From assembly GCA_036383255.1 (NCBI GenBank), contig DASVOS010000004.1:62001-126000 (forward strand): 64,000 bases of DNA, read 5' to 3'. Shown piece after piece: positions 36,131 through 45,362 of this stretch (its first letter is position 1; each line of letters begins with the position of its first letter). The DNA is from Gammaproteobacteria bacterium. Its GTDB lineage: Bacteria; Pseudomonadota; Gammaproteobacteria; Natronospirales; REEB76. The position numbers and the translations under genes were made by a program. The notes beneath the pieces were generated by a model, which saw nothing but the letters and a program-made list of their open reading frames with translations, did not search any database and was not told where the DNA came from.

Positions 36131-36853
36131 ATGCCCTCCACCAACCCTGTCCCCCGCCGCGAGCGGCTGATCGTCGCCCTGGACGTGCCGGACGCGAAGA
36201 GCGCCCGCGAGTTCGTGACCCAGCTCGGCGATTCCGCGGTGTTCTACAAGATCGGCCTCGAGCTCTTCATGGCCGGCGGCTACTTCGAGCTCTTGGACTG
36301 GCTCATCAAGCAGGACAAGCGGGTGTTCGTGGATCTCAAGTTCTTCGACATCCCGGCCACGGTGCAGGCGGCGGTGAAGCAGCTCTCCGGCATGGGCGCC
36401 ACCTTCTGCACGGTGCACGGCAACCAGTCCATCATGGAGGCCGCCGCCGAGGTGAAGGGCAAGCTCAAGGTGCTGGCGGTGACGGTGCTGACGAGCCTGG
36501 ACCGGGGCGACCTGGACGACCTGGGCTTCCAGTGCGACGTGGAGAAGCTGGTGCTCTCCCGCGCCAAGCGCGCGCTGGAGGCGGGCTGCGACGGCGTGGT
36601 GTCCTCGGGCCTGGAGGCCTCGAGGCTGCGGGAGTTCATCGACCATCGCCTCCTGGTGGTGACACCGGGCATCCGCCCGGTGGAGAACCGGCCGGACGAC
36701 GACCAGAAGCGCGCGGTGACGGTGGAGATGGCGTTCCAGAACGGCGCCGACTACATCGTGGTGGGCCGGCCCATCCGCAAGGCGGCGGATCCGCGCGCCG
36801 CGGCGGAAGCGATCCAGGAAAGCATCGCGAAGATATTCCCGGCTTCCAAGTGA
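36131..36853 (+). CDS. pyrF: Orotidine 5'-phosphate decarboxylase
   Basis: 240 aa. It makes UMP, the last step of de novo pyrimidine synthesis. Key motifs are [13 protein letters not shown], the catalytic [11 protein letters not shown] (Lys-Asp network), [10 protein letters not shown] and VVTPGIRPV, with VVGRPI at the phosphate site. The ATG at 36131 is preferred (AAGGTC upstream); a GTG/ATG further up lies in the promoter, where TAAAAT at 36100-36105 may be a -10. Its stop overlaps hemE. Confidence 0.96.
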   Translation: MPSTNPVPRRERLIVALDVPDAKSAREFVTQLGDSAVFYKIGLELFMAGGYFELLDWLIKQDKRVFVDLKFFDIPATVQAAVKQLSGMGATFCTVHGNQSIMEAAAEVKGKLKVLAVTVLTSLDRGDLDDLGFQCDVEKLVLSRAKRALEAGCDGVVSSGLEASRLREFIDHRLLVVTPGIRPVENRPDDDQKRAVTVEMAFQNGADYIVVGRPIRKAADPRAAAEAIQESIAKIFPASK

Positions 36854-37920
36854 CGGCGCCCGTCCTCAAGAACGACCTTCTCCTTCGCGCGCTGCTGCGC
36901 GAGAAGACCCCGCGCACGCCGCTCTGGATCATGCGCCAGGCGGGGCGTTACCTGCCGGAATACCGCGAGACGCGCGCCCGGGCCGGCAGCTTCATCAAGC
37001 TCATGAGCACGCCGGAACTGGCCTGCGAGGTCACGCTGCAGCCCTTGAACCGCTTCCCGCTGGACGCGGCCATCCTGTTCTCGGACATCCTGACCATCCC
37101 CGCGGCCATGGGCCTGGGGCTGCACTTCGTGGAGGGCGAGGGCCCTGCTTTCGAGCATCCGGTGCGGGACGCGGCGGCAGTGGCCAAGCTCGGCGTGCCG
37201 GACCCGGAGACGGAGCTGCGCTACGTGATGGATGCGGTGCGCCTCATCCGCAAGGACCTGGGCGGCCGCGTGCCGCTCATCGGGTTCGCCGGCAGCCCCT
37301 GGACGCTCGCCACCTACATGGTGGAAGGCGGCTCCAGCAAGGACTTTAGCCGCATCAAGCAGATGATGTACCGGGACCCGCGCACGCTGCAGAAGCTCTT
37401 GGAGTTGCTCACTCGCGCAGTGACCCAATATCTGAATGCCCAGGTGGCCGCCGGTGCCCAGGCGCTGATGATCTTCGACACCTGGGGCGGCACGCTCACG
37501 CCTCCCGCCTATCGCGAGTTTTCGCTGCAGTACATGAGCGCGATCGTGCAGGGCCTCAAGCGTGAGAACGAGGGCCGGCGCGTGCCGGTGACGCTCTTCA
37601 CCAAGGGCGGCGGACCCTGGCTCGAACACATGGCCGAGAGCGGCTGCGATGCCTTAGGTATCGACTGGACGCAGGATCTCGCCGACGCGCGCCGCCGCGT
37701 GGGAGACAAGGTGGCGCTGCAGGGCAACCTGGAGCCTTCAGCCCTCTACGCGCAGCCCGAGACGGTGCGGGACCTGGTGTGGAAGACCCTGGCGGCCTTC
37801 GGCCACCATGAAGGGCATGTCTTCAACCTGGGGCATGGGATACATGCGGACACGCCGCCGGAGAGCGTGGCGGCACTGGTTAAAGCGGTACATGACCTGA
37901 GTCCTGCTTATCATAAATAA
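36850..37920 (+). CDS. hemE: Uroporphyrinogen decarboxylase
   Basis: 356 aa from GTG at 36850, which overlaps the pyrF stop (GTGA). It decarboxylates the four acetate side chains of uroporphyrinogen III. Both family signatures are intact: [17 protein letters not shown] near the N-terminus and [17 protein letters not shown], plus [10 protein letters not shown] and [12 protein letters not shown]. The length matches the 354-residue norm. A bidirectional terminator lies about 155 bases downstream. Confidence 0.97.
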   Translation: MTAPVLKNDLLLRALLREKTPRTPLWIMRQAGRYLPEYRETRARAGSFIKLMSTPELACEVTLQPLNRFPLDAAILFSDILTIPAAMGLGLHFVEGEGPAFEHPVRDAAAVAKLGVPDPETELRYVMDAVRLIRKDLGGRVPLIGFAGSPWTLATYMVEGGSSKDFSRIKQMMYRDPRTLQKLLELLTRAVTQYLNAQVAAGAQALMIFDTWGGTLTPPAYREFSLQYMSAIVQGLKRENEGRRVPVTLFTKGGGPWLEHMAESGCDALGIDWTQDLADARRRVGDKVALQGNLEPSALYAQPETVRDLVWKTLAAFGHHEGHVFNLGHGIHADTPPESVAALVKAVHDLSPAYHK

Positions 37921-37992
37921 ATGCAGCGCAGTCCCCCGCTGCCAGTTCAACCATCCCTGTGCGCCTCCCAGCCCCGCCTTCCCTGGCGGGTC

Positions 37993-38012
37993 GCTCGTCG
38001 CATGCGACGAGC
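37993..38012. repeat. Perfect 20-bp palindrome between hemE and the M48 gene
   Basis: GCTCGTCGCA joined directly to its reverse complement, with no loop. A CCCGCC/GGCGGG hairpin lies just to its left. It may be a protein-binding dyad or part of an RNA 3' structure; nothing in the sequence decides. Confidence 0.5.
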
Positions 38013-38074
38013 CCTGCCCATCACAAGTAAAAGCGGCTGCGCCTGCCACAACAGCGTCGGGTCGCGAAAGAAAG

Positions 38075-38098
38075 AAAGGGCGCCTCAAGGCGCCCTTT
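38075..38098. terminator. Bidirectional Rho-independent terminator between hemE and the M48 gene
   Basis: AAAGGGCGCC and GGCGCCCTTT form a 10-bp stem with loop TCAA; T-rich sequence follows on the plus strand and A-rich sequence precedes it, so it can serve both converging genes. Confidence 0.88.
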
Positions 38099-38119
38099 CG
38101 ATTTCCAGAGGCGTATTCC

Positions 38120-39649
38120 CTATTTTGCGGGAGCCGCTTCCGGCTGGGGTTCCGGCGGCATCGCGATGACCGGATGCGCCGCATCGTAAGCCTTGATGTC
38201 CGGCGTATCGATGTTCTCGGCCTTCCACACCATGGCCCGGTGGATGCGGTTGTAGCCGCTCGGGTGGTCATAGAACAGGATCTCTTCCCACTTGCCCGGC
38301 TCCATCTTGCGGTACTCCGAGAGATGGATGGCCGCCTGGGCGAAGCCGTCAGGCTGCCGCGCCGCGTTCAGGCCGAAGGCATCCGCCTCCGCCTCCTGGG
38401 TGCGCGTGAGGGTGTTATTGATCGGCGTCAGCACGAACATGAAGACCGTGAACAGCGCGCCAAGCAGCGGCAGGCCGGCCACGTCACCCACGTCGCGGAT
38501 GCCCCAGTTGGCGCCCCAGCGCGCGCGCACCTTGTCGAAGGCCCACTTCACGAAGGCGAAGCCGATGACGATCAATATGCTGAACTCGAAGATGCCGTGG
38601 AACACATGGTGCAGCACGTAGTGGCCCATCTCGTGGCCCAGCACCGCCTTGATCTCCCCTGGTGAGGCGCGGTTCATGAGGTTGTCGTTCATGCTGATCT
38701 GGGTGGTGCCGCCGATGCCGCTGACATGGGCGCTCATGCGCTTGGTCTGCTTGGAGGCGTCGAACTCGTACACATCCTTGGCCGGGATGCCGTTGGCGCG
38801 GGCCAGGGAGAGGATGTCCTGCTTGAGGGGGCTGTCCGCGAGCGGGTAGAACTTGTTGAAGGCAGGCTCGAGGTAAGTCGGGCCGATGGCCACGCTGAAC
38901 ACGATGAACACCACGCCCACCACGGCACCCCAGATCCACCAGGTACGGGTGAACTTGCGGATCACCGCATACACGATGGGGATGGCGATGATGCCGAAGA
39001 TGAGCCCGATGACGAGCCCGGTGAGCTCGTCGCCGAGGAAGCCGCCCAGGGCCTGGTTGGACATGCCGTACTGATGCTCGCGGAACCAGCCCTCGTAGAT
39101 GACCCAGGGCAGGGTGAAGAGGGAACTCAGTACGATGTAGAACGCGGCGTACCAGAACGTGACCGGCCACTTGAAGCCGGCGGCGGAGCCCGGCAGGCGG
39201 AACATGGCAGCGCGGATGTTGCTGAAGCAGAGCATGACCAGGGCGGCCGGCAAGATGCAAAGCAGGAACACGCCCTGCATGAAGGCATAGATGTACTGGA
39301 GCCAACCGGCGTCAGAGAGGTACTGACCCAGGTCGCGCATCCTGGCCGAGAGCCGGGTGCCCAGGAACAGCCAGGCCACCGCGATGCCCACCACGAAGTC
39401 CCACAGGATCAGCCAGTAGCCGCCCTCGAAGTAGGCGTCGGATTTCTTGCGCGCCTCGGGGGACAGGGTGTCCAGCCACTCGCGGGTGGCCTTGTCGGCG
39501 TCGAACTGCTTCGCCTGCGGCACGGCAGCAGGAGCCGCTGCGGCCGTTGCAGCCATCGCGGGCTTGGCCGGAGCTTGCGGCGCTGCGGATGCGTTAGCGA
39601 AATAGAGCGCCGCGATGGCGGCCAGTAACAAGGACGTCAGGCGTTTCAT
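38120..39649 (-). CDS. M48 family (Ste24/CAAX-type) membrane zinc protease
   Basis: 509 aa from the ATG at 39649 (MKRLTSLLLAAIAALYF); in-frame ATGs at 39658 and 39664 are alternatives. A signal-like helix is followed by an Ala/Pro-rich stretch, then several membrane helices. The zinc motif HEMGH lies in KAVLGHEMGHYVLHH, and the third ligand in RTQEAEADAFGLN, as in Ste24-type M48 peptidases. The C-terminal DHPSGYNRIHRAMVWK is also characteristic. It probably degrades or processes membrane proteins; substrates are unknown. Confidence 0.88.
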   Translation of the reverse strand: MKRLTSLLLAAIAALYFANASAAPQAPAKPAMAATAAAAPAAVPQAKQFDADKATREWLDTLSPEARKKSDAYFEGGYWLILWDFVVGIAVAWLFLGTRLSARMRDLGQYLSDAGWLQYIYAFMQGVFLLCILPAALVMLCFSNIRAAMFRLPGSAAGFKWPVTFWYAAFYIVLSSLFTLPWVIYEGWFREHQYGMSNQALGGFLGDELTGLVIGLIFGIIAIPIVYAVIRKFTRTWWIWGAVVGVVFIVFSVAIGPTYLEPAFNKFYPLADSPLKQDILSLARANGIPAKDVYEFDASKQTKRMSAHVSGIGGTTQISMNDNLMNRASPGEIKAVLGHEMGHYVLHHVFHGIFEFSILIVIGFAFVKWAFDKVRARWGANWGIRDVGDVAGLPLLGALFTVFMFVLTPINNTLTRTQEAEADAFGLNAARQPDGFAQAAIHLSEYRKMEPGKWEEILFYDHPSGYNRIHRAMVWKAENIDTPDIKAYDAAHPVIAMPPEPQPEAAPAK

Positions 39650-39782
39650 GCTTCCCATCCCCATGGTGTTGCGTCCGACGAGTATATAAGACCGGGTGAC
39701 CCGGACAGCCCAAGTGTCGGATAATCTTGGACTCGCATCCGGCGTCTAAGGTTCCTGATCCTGAAGGGGGATGAGAAGGACC

Positions 39783-40511
39783 ATGCCATCCAAGCCTCGC
39801 CTCTTGCTGCTCAGCAGTTCCCGCACCCCAGGCGCGGGTTTCCTGGAGCACGCCCGCCCGCACATCCGCGCCTTCCTCGGCGAAGGCGTGCGCTCGGTGC
39901 TGTTCATCCCCTATGCCGCCGTGAGCAGGAGCCACGACGAGATGGCAGCAGTGGTGGCACCGGTGTTCGCGGAGCTCGGTTACAGCGTCACCAGCCTGCA
40001 CAGCGCGGCGAACCCGGTGGCGGCGGTGCGCGCGGCCGAGGCGGTGGCAGTGTCCGGCGGCAACACCTTCCGCCTGCTGCAGCTCATCCAGTCCCAGGGG
40101 CTGCTGCAGCCGCTGCGGGAACGGGCCCAGGAAGGCATGCCTTATATAGGCTGGAGCGCCGGCAGCAACCTCGCCTGCCCCACCATCCGCACGACCAACG
40201 ACATGCCCATCGTCTGGCCCTCCTCCTACGAGGCGCTGGGGCTCATCCCCTTCCAGATCAACCCGCACTACACCGAGCACCTGCCGCCCGAGCACCAGGG
40301 CGAGACGCGGGACGACCGGCTGCGGGAGTTCATGCGGCTCAACCCCGGCGTGCCGGTCTTGGGCCTGCGGGACGGTAGCGTCCTCAAGTTGGAGGCGGAC
40401 CGGCTGGAGCTCCTGGGCACGCAGAGCACCAAGCTGTTCCTGGACGGCCAGAGCCGCGAGCTCGACCCGCAGGAATCGCTGCAGTTCCTGCTCTACGGCA
40501 ACCCCGCCTGA
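39783..40511 (+). CDS. pepE: Peptidase E (alpha-aspartyl dipeptidase, S51)
   Basis: 242 aa. It hydrolyses dipeptides with an N-terminal aspartate. The S51 pattern is visible: LLLLSSSRTPGAGFLEHA, AVSGGNTFRLLQLI, the catalytic serine in GWSAGSNLAC, and FQINPHYTEHL. The start is between 39771 and 39783; the latter (MPSKPRLLLLSSS) fits the family better. GATAAT at 39719-39724 is a candidate -10. Confidence 0.88.
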   Translation: MPSKPRLLLLSSSRTPGAGFLEHARPHIRAFLGEGVRSVLFIPYAAVSRSHDEMAAVVAPVFAELGYSVTSLHSAANPVAAVRAAEAVAVSGGNTFRLLQLIQSQGLLQPLRERAQEGMPYIGWSAGSNLACPTIRTTNDMPIVWPSSYEALGLIPFQINPHYTEHLPPEHQGETRDDRLREFMRLNPGVPVLGLRDGSVLKLEADRLELLGTQSTKLFLDGQSRELDPQESLQFLLYGNPA

Positions 40512-40523
40512 GGGACGCTTATA

Positions 40524-40529
40524 TATAAT
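40524..40529 (+). promoter_or_regulatory. Predicted -10 upstream of the THX gene
   Basis: TATAAT within an ATATATAAT stretch, 53 bases before the THX start and just after the pepE stop. No clear -35 is seen. Confidence 0.45.
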
Positions 40530-40581
40530 GGCCATGGTCGCAGCTGCGGCCGAAACCACTCAAAATTCAGGAGCCTCTTCC

Positions 40582-40707
40582 ATGGGTCAAGGTGACAAGA
40601 AGACGCGCAAGGGCAAGATCTGGCGCGGCAGCTACGGCAACACCCGCAAGCACAAGCCGGTGAAGAAGAAGCCCGCCCCGGGGCTCGCCAAGGGCAAGAA
40701 GAAGTAA
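40582..40707 (+). CDS. 30S ribosomal protein bTHX family
   Basis: 41 aa, very basic: MGQGDKKTRKGKIWRGSYG then NTRKHKPVKKKPAPGLAKGKKK. The GxGDKKTRxGKIxxGxYGxxR signature defines the THX family of small 30S-associated proteins that fill a cavity in the head of the subunit. The C-terminal Lys/Pro/Ala extension is longer than in the Thermus protein. CAGGAG lies about 8 bases upstream of the ATG at 40582. It is followed by an FKBP-type lipoprotein gene 17 bases on. Confidence 0.9.
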   Translation: MGQGDKKTRKGKIWRGSYGNTRKHKPVKKKPAPGLAKGKKK

Positions 40708-40724
40708 CGCCGAGGAGCCGCACC

Positions 40725-41204
40725 ATGCAGCCGCGCCACATCGTGATTGTCCTGGGACTCGCCGGCCTCGCCGCCTGCAGCACCGCCCCCATCGCGCCGG
40801 GACAGACCATGCCCCAGCGTGCGGCGGATGCCACGGTGCTGCCGGATGGGCTGGCCTACAAGGTACTGCGCAAAGGCGAAGGCACGGTGCATCCGAAGCT
40901 CAGCGACACGGTGACCGCCAACTACAGCCTGTGGTATCCGGACGGCAGGATGATCGAGAGCAGCTGCAAGCCGGACAAGACCTGCGAGCCCGCCACCTTC
41001 CCCTTGGACAAGCTCATCCCGGGCTGGCAGGAGGCGATTCCGCTCATGACTACCGGCGAGACCATGGACCTGTGGCTGACGGCTGACCTGGCCTACGGCG
41101 ATCCGCCGCGCAAGCCGAATCGTCCCGTGGGCCCGCTGGTGTTCCAGATCCAGCTCATCGACATCGGCCGTCCGCTGCCACCGCCGGAACCGGAGACGAA
41201 GTGA
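40725..41204 (+). CDS. FKBP-type peptidyl-prolyl isomerase lipoprotein
   Basis: 159 aa. The signal ends GLAAC (lipid Cys18). The FKBP domain (about 40-155) reads LPDGLAYKVLRKGEG, DTVTANYSLWYPDGRMIESS, FPLDKLIPGWQEAIPLMTTGE and GPLVFQIQLIDI. It contains an insertion with two cysteines (CKPDKTC) that could form a disulfide. A periplasmic folding helper anchored to a membrane is the expected role. The stop overlaps the following lipoprotein gene. Confidence 0.9.
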   Translation: MQPRHIVIVLGLAGLAACSTAPIAPGQTMPQRAADATVLPDGLAYKVLRKGEGTVHPKLSDTVTANYSLWYPDGRMIESSCKPDKTCEPATFPLDKLIPGWQEAIPLMTTGETMDLWLTADLAYGDPPRKPNRPVGPLVFQIQLIDIGRPLPPPEPETK

Positions 41205-41602
41205 TGATGAAGCGTGCCGCCCTGCCGCTGCTGCTCGCCACCCTCGCCGGCTGCACCTGGGTCACGCCCTCGCCCGAGGCGATGCAGGCGGACATCAAGG
41301 TGCTGGACAAGACGGGCGTCGAGCGCTGCCAGAAGCTCGCCATGAACCAGCTAACGGTGGCCCACAAGCTCGGCACGCTCGAGCGCATGCCGGGGGACGT
41401 GGAGCATGACCTGCGCGTGATGGCGATGAACCAGGCAGCCGTGGTGGGTGCCGACGCGGTGGCACCGCTCTCCGAGATCATCGACGGCAGCCAGCTCTGG
41501 GGGATATTCCGCTGCGAGGGCACGGCGCCCGCCGCGGCCACGGCCGCCGCTCCGGCCGCTGCCAGCGGCATCAAGACGCTTCCCTATACTCCGCCTCGTT
41601 AA
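41204..41602 (+). CDS. DUF4156-like lipoprotein
   Basis: 132 aa from the ATG at 41204 (a second ATG follows at once). The signal ends TLAGC (lipid Cys17). The mature part contains RCQKLAMNQLTVAHKLG, the NQAAVVGADAVAPLSEIIDGSQLWGIFRC core and an Ala-rich tail. The two cysteines flanking this core and the overall plan match DUF4156 lipoproteins, whose function is unknown. It converges on the first TPR-sulfotransferase, sharing TTAA. Confidence 0.72.
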   Translation: MMKRAALPLLLATLAGCTWVTPSPEAMQADIKVLDKTGVERCQKLAMNQLTVAHKLGTLERMPGDVEHDLRVMAMNQAAVVGADAVAPLSEIIDGSQLWGIFRCEGTAPAAATAAAPAAASGIKTLPYTPPR

Positions 41603-43368
41603 GAACCCATGAGCGCCGCCTTCAGCGGCGCCAGTTCTTTCTCGTATAGCTTCCAGCGTCCCACCGAGTTCGCGTAGATAGGCTTGCGCACCTGCGCGAG
41701 GCTAGCGGTGCGCACTGCACGCGAGGACTCATGGAAGCGCAGGCAGGCTTCGTCCCAAGGCAGGCCGAGGTGCGCCACCAGGCGCCGCGCCTGCCCTTCC
41801 ACATCCGCCACCAGTTCCTCGTACCTGAGTTCCAGCATCCGGCCTGGCAGCGCCGTCTGCCAGTGATGCATCAGTTCCTGATACATGCGGTGGAAGCGGC
41901 CGAGCTCCATCTGCTCGTAGGCGAAGGGATGGCCGGTGGTGAAGAGCTTGGTGTAGCAGGAGAGGCAGGTGTCCAGCGGCTCGCGGGAGCAGTGGACGAT
42001 GCGCGCCTCGGGGTATAGCAGGCTCACCAAGCCCACGAACACCATGTTGCCCGGCAGCTTGTTGGTGACCCGCGCCGCTCCCGGCGCCACCGCATCGAGA
42101 TAACGGCCGTAGCGGGCCGCCGCCCGCGCGAATGCCGCCGCGTCCTGGCCCGCGAGCGCCTCCGGCAGGCCGTAATCCCCGGCGTCCGGCGGCAACTCCT
42201 CTCGCAGCGAATTGCGCAGCGCATGGGTCTCGCCGGCGCCCCGCACCTCGGAGTGGCTCGCCAGGATCTGCTCCACCAAGGTGGTGCCGGAGCGCGGCAT
42301 GCCGACGATGAACACCGGCCGCGTGTCCGCGGTGGCTAGCCGGTGGCTGGCGATGAAATCCGCGTCGAACACCCGGGCGAAGTCCTTGAAGAAGCGCGCC
42401 TGGCGCGCCTCGTCGTAGTTGAGGGTGGCACGTTTCAGCCGGTTGCCCTGCTGGAAGTGGCCGAAGGCCCGCGCGTAGTCCTTCTGTCCTTCGAAAGCCC
42501 GGCCCAGGGCGAACTGCAGGGCGATCTCGTCCGCCGGGGGCAGCGTGCCGGACCGATCCGCGAGCCGCATCAGGCTTGCCCAAGTGGCGTCGTCCGGTGC
42601 GATCCGCGCCACGTCCAGGAGGTTGTGGTACGCGCCGGCGTAGTCGGGCTTGAGCTCCAGCGCGCGCCGGTAGTGGCGCTCGGCGCCGGCCAGGTCTCCC
42701 ACCATGCCGAGCAGGTTGCCCAGACTGTTCTCAGCAGGCGGATAGCCGGGTGCGAGCTCCAGCGCCCGCTCGTGGCAGCGGCGCGCCGCTTCCACCTCGC
42801 CCGCCTCCCGAAGCGCCGAGGCCACGCCCAGCAGGCGGTCGACGTCATTGCCGGCTGCTCCTGCAGCCTCGCCATACGCCTCGCGCGCTTCGGGCAGGCG
42901 CGCGAGTTGGATGAGCGAGTGCGCGCGGTTGAACCAGGCATCGAAGTTCGCGGGATCCAGAGCCAGGGCTGCGTCGAACTCCGCTAGCGCTCGCGGGTGG
43001 TCACCCTGTCCCGCGTACAGGAGACCGAGGCTGATATGCCCGCCGAGATAGCCCGGATTGAGCGCCAGCGCCTCGCGGTAAAGCCGCTCCGCGGCGGCTG
43101 AATCGCCGAGTCGCTGCAGCACGCCCGCGAGGTTGCCGCGGTAGAGGTGGCTTCCCGGCGCGAGCGTGAGCGCCGCGCGCAGCAGTGGCAGCGCGTCTTC
43201 GCTGCGGCCGCGCTGGTGCAGCAGCAGACCCAGGAAATGAGTGGCATCCGGGTGCTGCGGCATCTCCGCCAGCAGCGCGCGGTATTCCTGTTCCGCCGCA
43301 TCCAGGTCGCCGCGCTGGTGGGCCGCCACGCCGCGCTGCAGGCGCGGGTCCGGCACTTCAGGCCTCAT
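41599..43368 (-). CDS. TPR-repeat sulfotransferase, paralogue 1
   Basis: 589 aa. About eight tetratricopeptide repeats (residues 5-300) precede a sulfotransferase domain. The PAPS 5'-phosphosulfate loop is FIVGMPRSGTTLVEQIL near 350-366, the 3'-phosphate motif HCSREPLDTCLSCY near 454-467, and LRYEELVADVEGQARRL near 525. No signal or membrane segment is seen, so it should be cytoplasmic. It overlaps paralogue 2 by 11 bases. The substrate is unknown; TPRs suggest a protein or peptide acceptor. Confidence 0.9.
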   Translation of the reverse strand: MRPEVPDPRLQRGVAAHQRGDLDAAEQEYRALLAEMPQHPDATHFLGLLLHQRGRSEDALPLLRAALTLAPGSHLYRGNLAGVLQRLGDSAAAERLYREALALNPGYLGGHISLGLLYAGQGDHPRALAEFDAALALDPANFDAWFNRAHSLIQLARLPEAREAYGEAAGAAGNDVDRLLGVASALREAGEVEAARRCHERALELAPGYPPAENSLGNLLGMVGDLAGAERHYRRALELKPDYAGAYHNLLDVARIAPDDATWASLMRLADRSGTLPPADEIALQFALGRAFEGQKDYARAFGHFQQGNRLKRATLNYDEARQARFFKDFARVFDADFIASHRLATADTRPVFIVGMPRSGTTLVEQILASHSEVRGAGETHALRNSLREELPPDAGDYGLPEALAGQDAAAFARAAARYGRYLDAVAPGAARVTNKLPGNMVFVGLVSLLYPEARIVHCSREPLDTCLSCYTKLFTTGHPFAYEQMELGRFHRMYQELMHHWQTALPGRMLELRYEELVADVEGQARRLVAHLGLPWDEACLRFHESSRAVRTASLAQVRKPIYANSVGRWKLYEKELAPLKAALMGS

Positions 43369-45076
43369 AGCCGAAGGCCTCGATGTGGGGCCTGAGCTTC
43401 TCCAGGTGCGGGGCGAGCCAGGGCGTATAGCGGCGCCAACGGTCGCGTGCTTCCTGGTAGACCGGCCGGCTCACCTGGTTGTAGCTGGGCGTCGGGATGC
43501 GGCCGCGCTTGAGCGCATGCTCGGTGTGCTCCAGCACCTTGGACGACCAGGGCACCATCAGGAACTCCAGCAGCCGCTGCAGCTGCGCCTTCGGGTCGGC
43601 GATGAGGTCCTCGTAGCGCAGCACCCGGTACTGCATCGGCAGCTTGCGCAGGTAGAGCTGCCAGAGCTCCATCACGCCGCAGTAGAGCGCCACCGCGTCC
43701 GCGAGCGCGGTGAAGTGCACGGTGCCGCTGTTGATCTCGAAGTGGTTCATGAAGCAGGACAGCACCACGTCGCAGGGGTGGCGCGCCACGAACACCACCG
43801 GCGCACCGGGGTACACCTGCTGGATGAGGCCGAGGTGCGCGGTGGCGAACGGCGACTTGTCGATGAGGCCGCGGATGCCGTCCCAGCCGGCGCCGCGGCA
43901 GACCCGCTGGTGCACCGCGCGCAGCTCGGCGCAGCGCTCCGGCGTGAGCCGTCCCAGGTCCTCGGCGTAGGCGAGGCCGAAGCCGAGGTAGGCATCCAGC
44001 ATGGCCTGTACGCCGGGCTGCTCCTCCAGCACCGTGAGTTCGGGATGGGCCCCCAGCATGGTGTCCAGGAGCGTGGTGCCGGAGCGCGGGAAACCCAGGA
44101 GGAACGCCGGCATCGGCTTCTGCGGCGCGCCCGAGGGCAGCAGCCGGTCGCCGTTGTAGAAATGGGTGAGGGATTCGAGCTGGCGCGGGTAGACCTGCGC
44201 CAGGGCCGGCGGAGGCGCCGCCAGCGCCAGGGCCTGCGCGTTGGCGGACTCGAAGTGGCGCATCGCGGCTTCCGGCTCGTCCAGCGCGTCGGCGCACCAG
44301 CCGAGCTCGAACTCCACGTCACGCCGGAACTCCGGGATCAGCGCGGGCTCCGCCTGCAGGGCCTTCAGCGTCTCGCGCGCCGGAGCGGCGTCGCCATCAC
44401 GGCGCCGCACCCGCGCCGAGACAAGGCGCAGCTGGGCGTTGGCGGGCCAGCGTGCGAGCCCGGTCTCGAGGGTGCGTCGCGTGTCCTCGATCCGGTTGCT
44501 CTGCTCGTAGACCAGTGCCAGGTTCGCGTAGGTCTCCACCTCATGGTCGTCCGCCTCCAGCGCGCGTTCCAGCTCCCGCGCCGCCTCGGCGTAGCGTCCC
44601 TGCTGCATGTACACCGCGCCGGAGGCACCCCGCAACGCCGGGTCGCCCGGCATCGCCGTCAGGGCCGCGTCCAGGAACTCGCGCGCCTCGCGGGCGCGCT
44701 TGAGGGTCATGAGCGCCTTGCCGAGCAACGCCGCCACCTGCGGCTGGTTGCCGTCGAGGCGGAGGCTGGCGCGCAGGGGCGCCACCGCCTCGCGGCTGCG
44801 GCCCAGGCGCAGCAACAGGCTGCCATGGGCGAGGTGGATGGCCGGGTGCTGCACCCCGGTGGCGAGAGCCTGCTGCACCAGGCCTAAGGCCTCCTCCAGG
44901 GCGCCAGCCTCGGCCCGGATCAGGGCCAGCATGTGCAGGGCATGGGGGTGCTGCGGCATCGCCGCGAGCACCTCGCGGCAGCGTTCTTCCGCCGCGCTGA
45001 GATGCCCCCCCGTGAACAGGCCGATGGCCTGCTCGAAGAGCGCTTCGCTGGGCGCCGGCGAGGGGGGCTGTTGCAT
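43358..45076 (-). CDS. TPR-repeat sulfotransferase, paralogue 2
   Basis: 572 aa with the same plan: TPRs over about 10-290, then LLGFPRSGTTLLDTML near 322-337 (PAPS loop), VARHPCDVVLSCFM near 428, and LRYEDLIADPKAQLQRLL. The domain ends SRPVYQEARDRWRRYTPWLAP, like paralogue 3. It is the upstream gene of the 1-2 pair and divergent from the TonB-dependent receptor. Paralogues 2 and 3 share more by eye (GFPRSGTTLLD, DVVLSCFM/DAVLSCFM) than either does with 1. Confidence 0.9.
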   Translation of the reverse strand: MQQPPSPAPSEALFEQAIGLFTGGHLSAAEERCREVLAAMPQHPHALHMLALIRAEAGALEEALGLVQQALATGVQHPAIHLAHGSLLLRLGRSREAVAPLRASLRLDGNQPQVAALLGKALMTLKRAREAREFLDAALTAMPGDPALRGASGAVYMQQGRYAEAARELERALEADDHEVETYANLALVYEQSNRIEDTRRTLETGLARWPANAQLRLVSARVRRRDGDAAPARETLKALQAEPALIPEFRRDVEFELGWCADALDEPEAAMRHFESANAQALALAAPPPALAQVYPRQLESLTHFYNGDRLLPSGAPQKPMPAFLLGFPRSGTTLLDTMLGAHPELTVLEEQPGVQAMLDAYLGFGLAYAEDLGRLTPERCAELRAVHQRVCRGAGWDGIRGLIDKSPFATAHLGLIQQVYPGAPVVFVARHPCDVVLSCFMNHFEINSGTVHFTALADAVALYCGVMELWQLYLRKLPMQYRVLRYEDLIADPKAQLQRLLEFLMVPWSSKVLEHTEHALKRGRIPTPSYNQVSRPVYQEARDRWRRYTPWLAPHLEKLRPHIEAFGYEA

Positions 45077-45362
45077 CGGGCCGACTCAGACGGGATTTCG
45101 TGGCAAGCGGTGCGTCACATTATTACCCAGTTAAATCAAAGGGTTATTCTACAACCGGTGAATCACCGCGTTCGCCGCAAAGTGCAGATTTGTCCCCAAG
45201 CAACAATGTATATGCAGCCGTTTGGTCTAGTATAAGGGCCAGCAGCTGTGACCAATTTTGTTACATGGGGTTCTTATCGCTGCGTCCTGGCGTCACCTCC
45301 GGCCTTGCGGCCGCCAGTTGAGGCCCGGCATCCACAAATCTGCGTCCGTGAGGAGAATCATA
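45077..45362. promoter_or_regulatory. Divergent promoter region of sulfotransferase 2 and the receptor
   Basis: 286 bases without a gene. Candidate -10 TATAAG at 45231-45236 and AT-rich stretches at 45118-45150 and 45250-45265. A GGCC-TTGC-GGCC hairpin precedes the receptor's ribosome-binding site (GAGGAG at 45351). No known operator was recognised. Confidence 0.4.

Noticed and set aside
37921-38169. An 82-codon frame after hemE
   Set aside because: It contains a perfect palindrome and the bidirectional terminator and has no ribosome-binding site.
45320-45336. A GCATCCACAAAT sequence as a DnaA box before the receptor gene
   Set aside because: A single site with two mismatches and no companions; likely chance.
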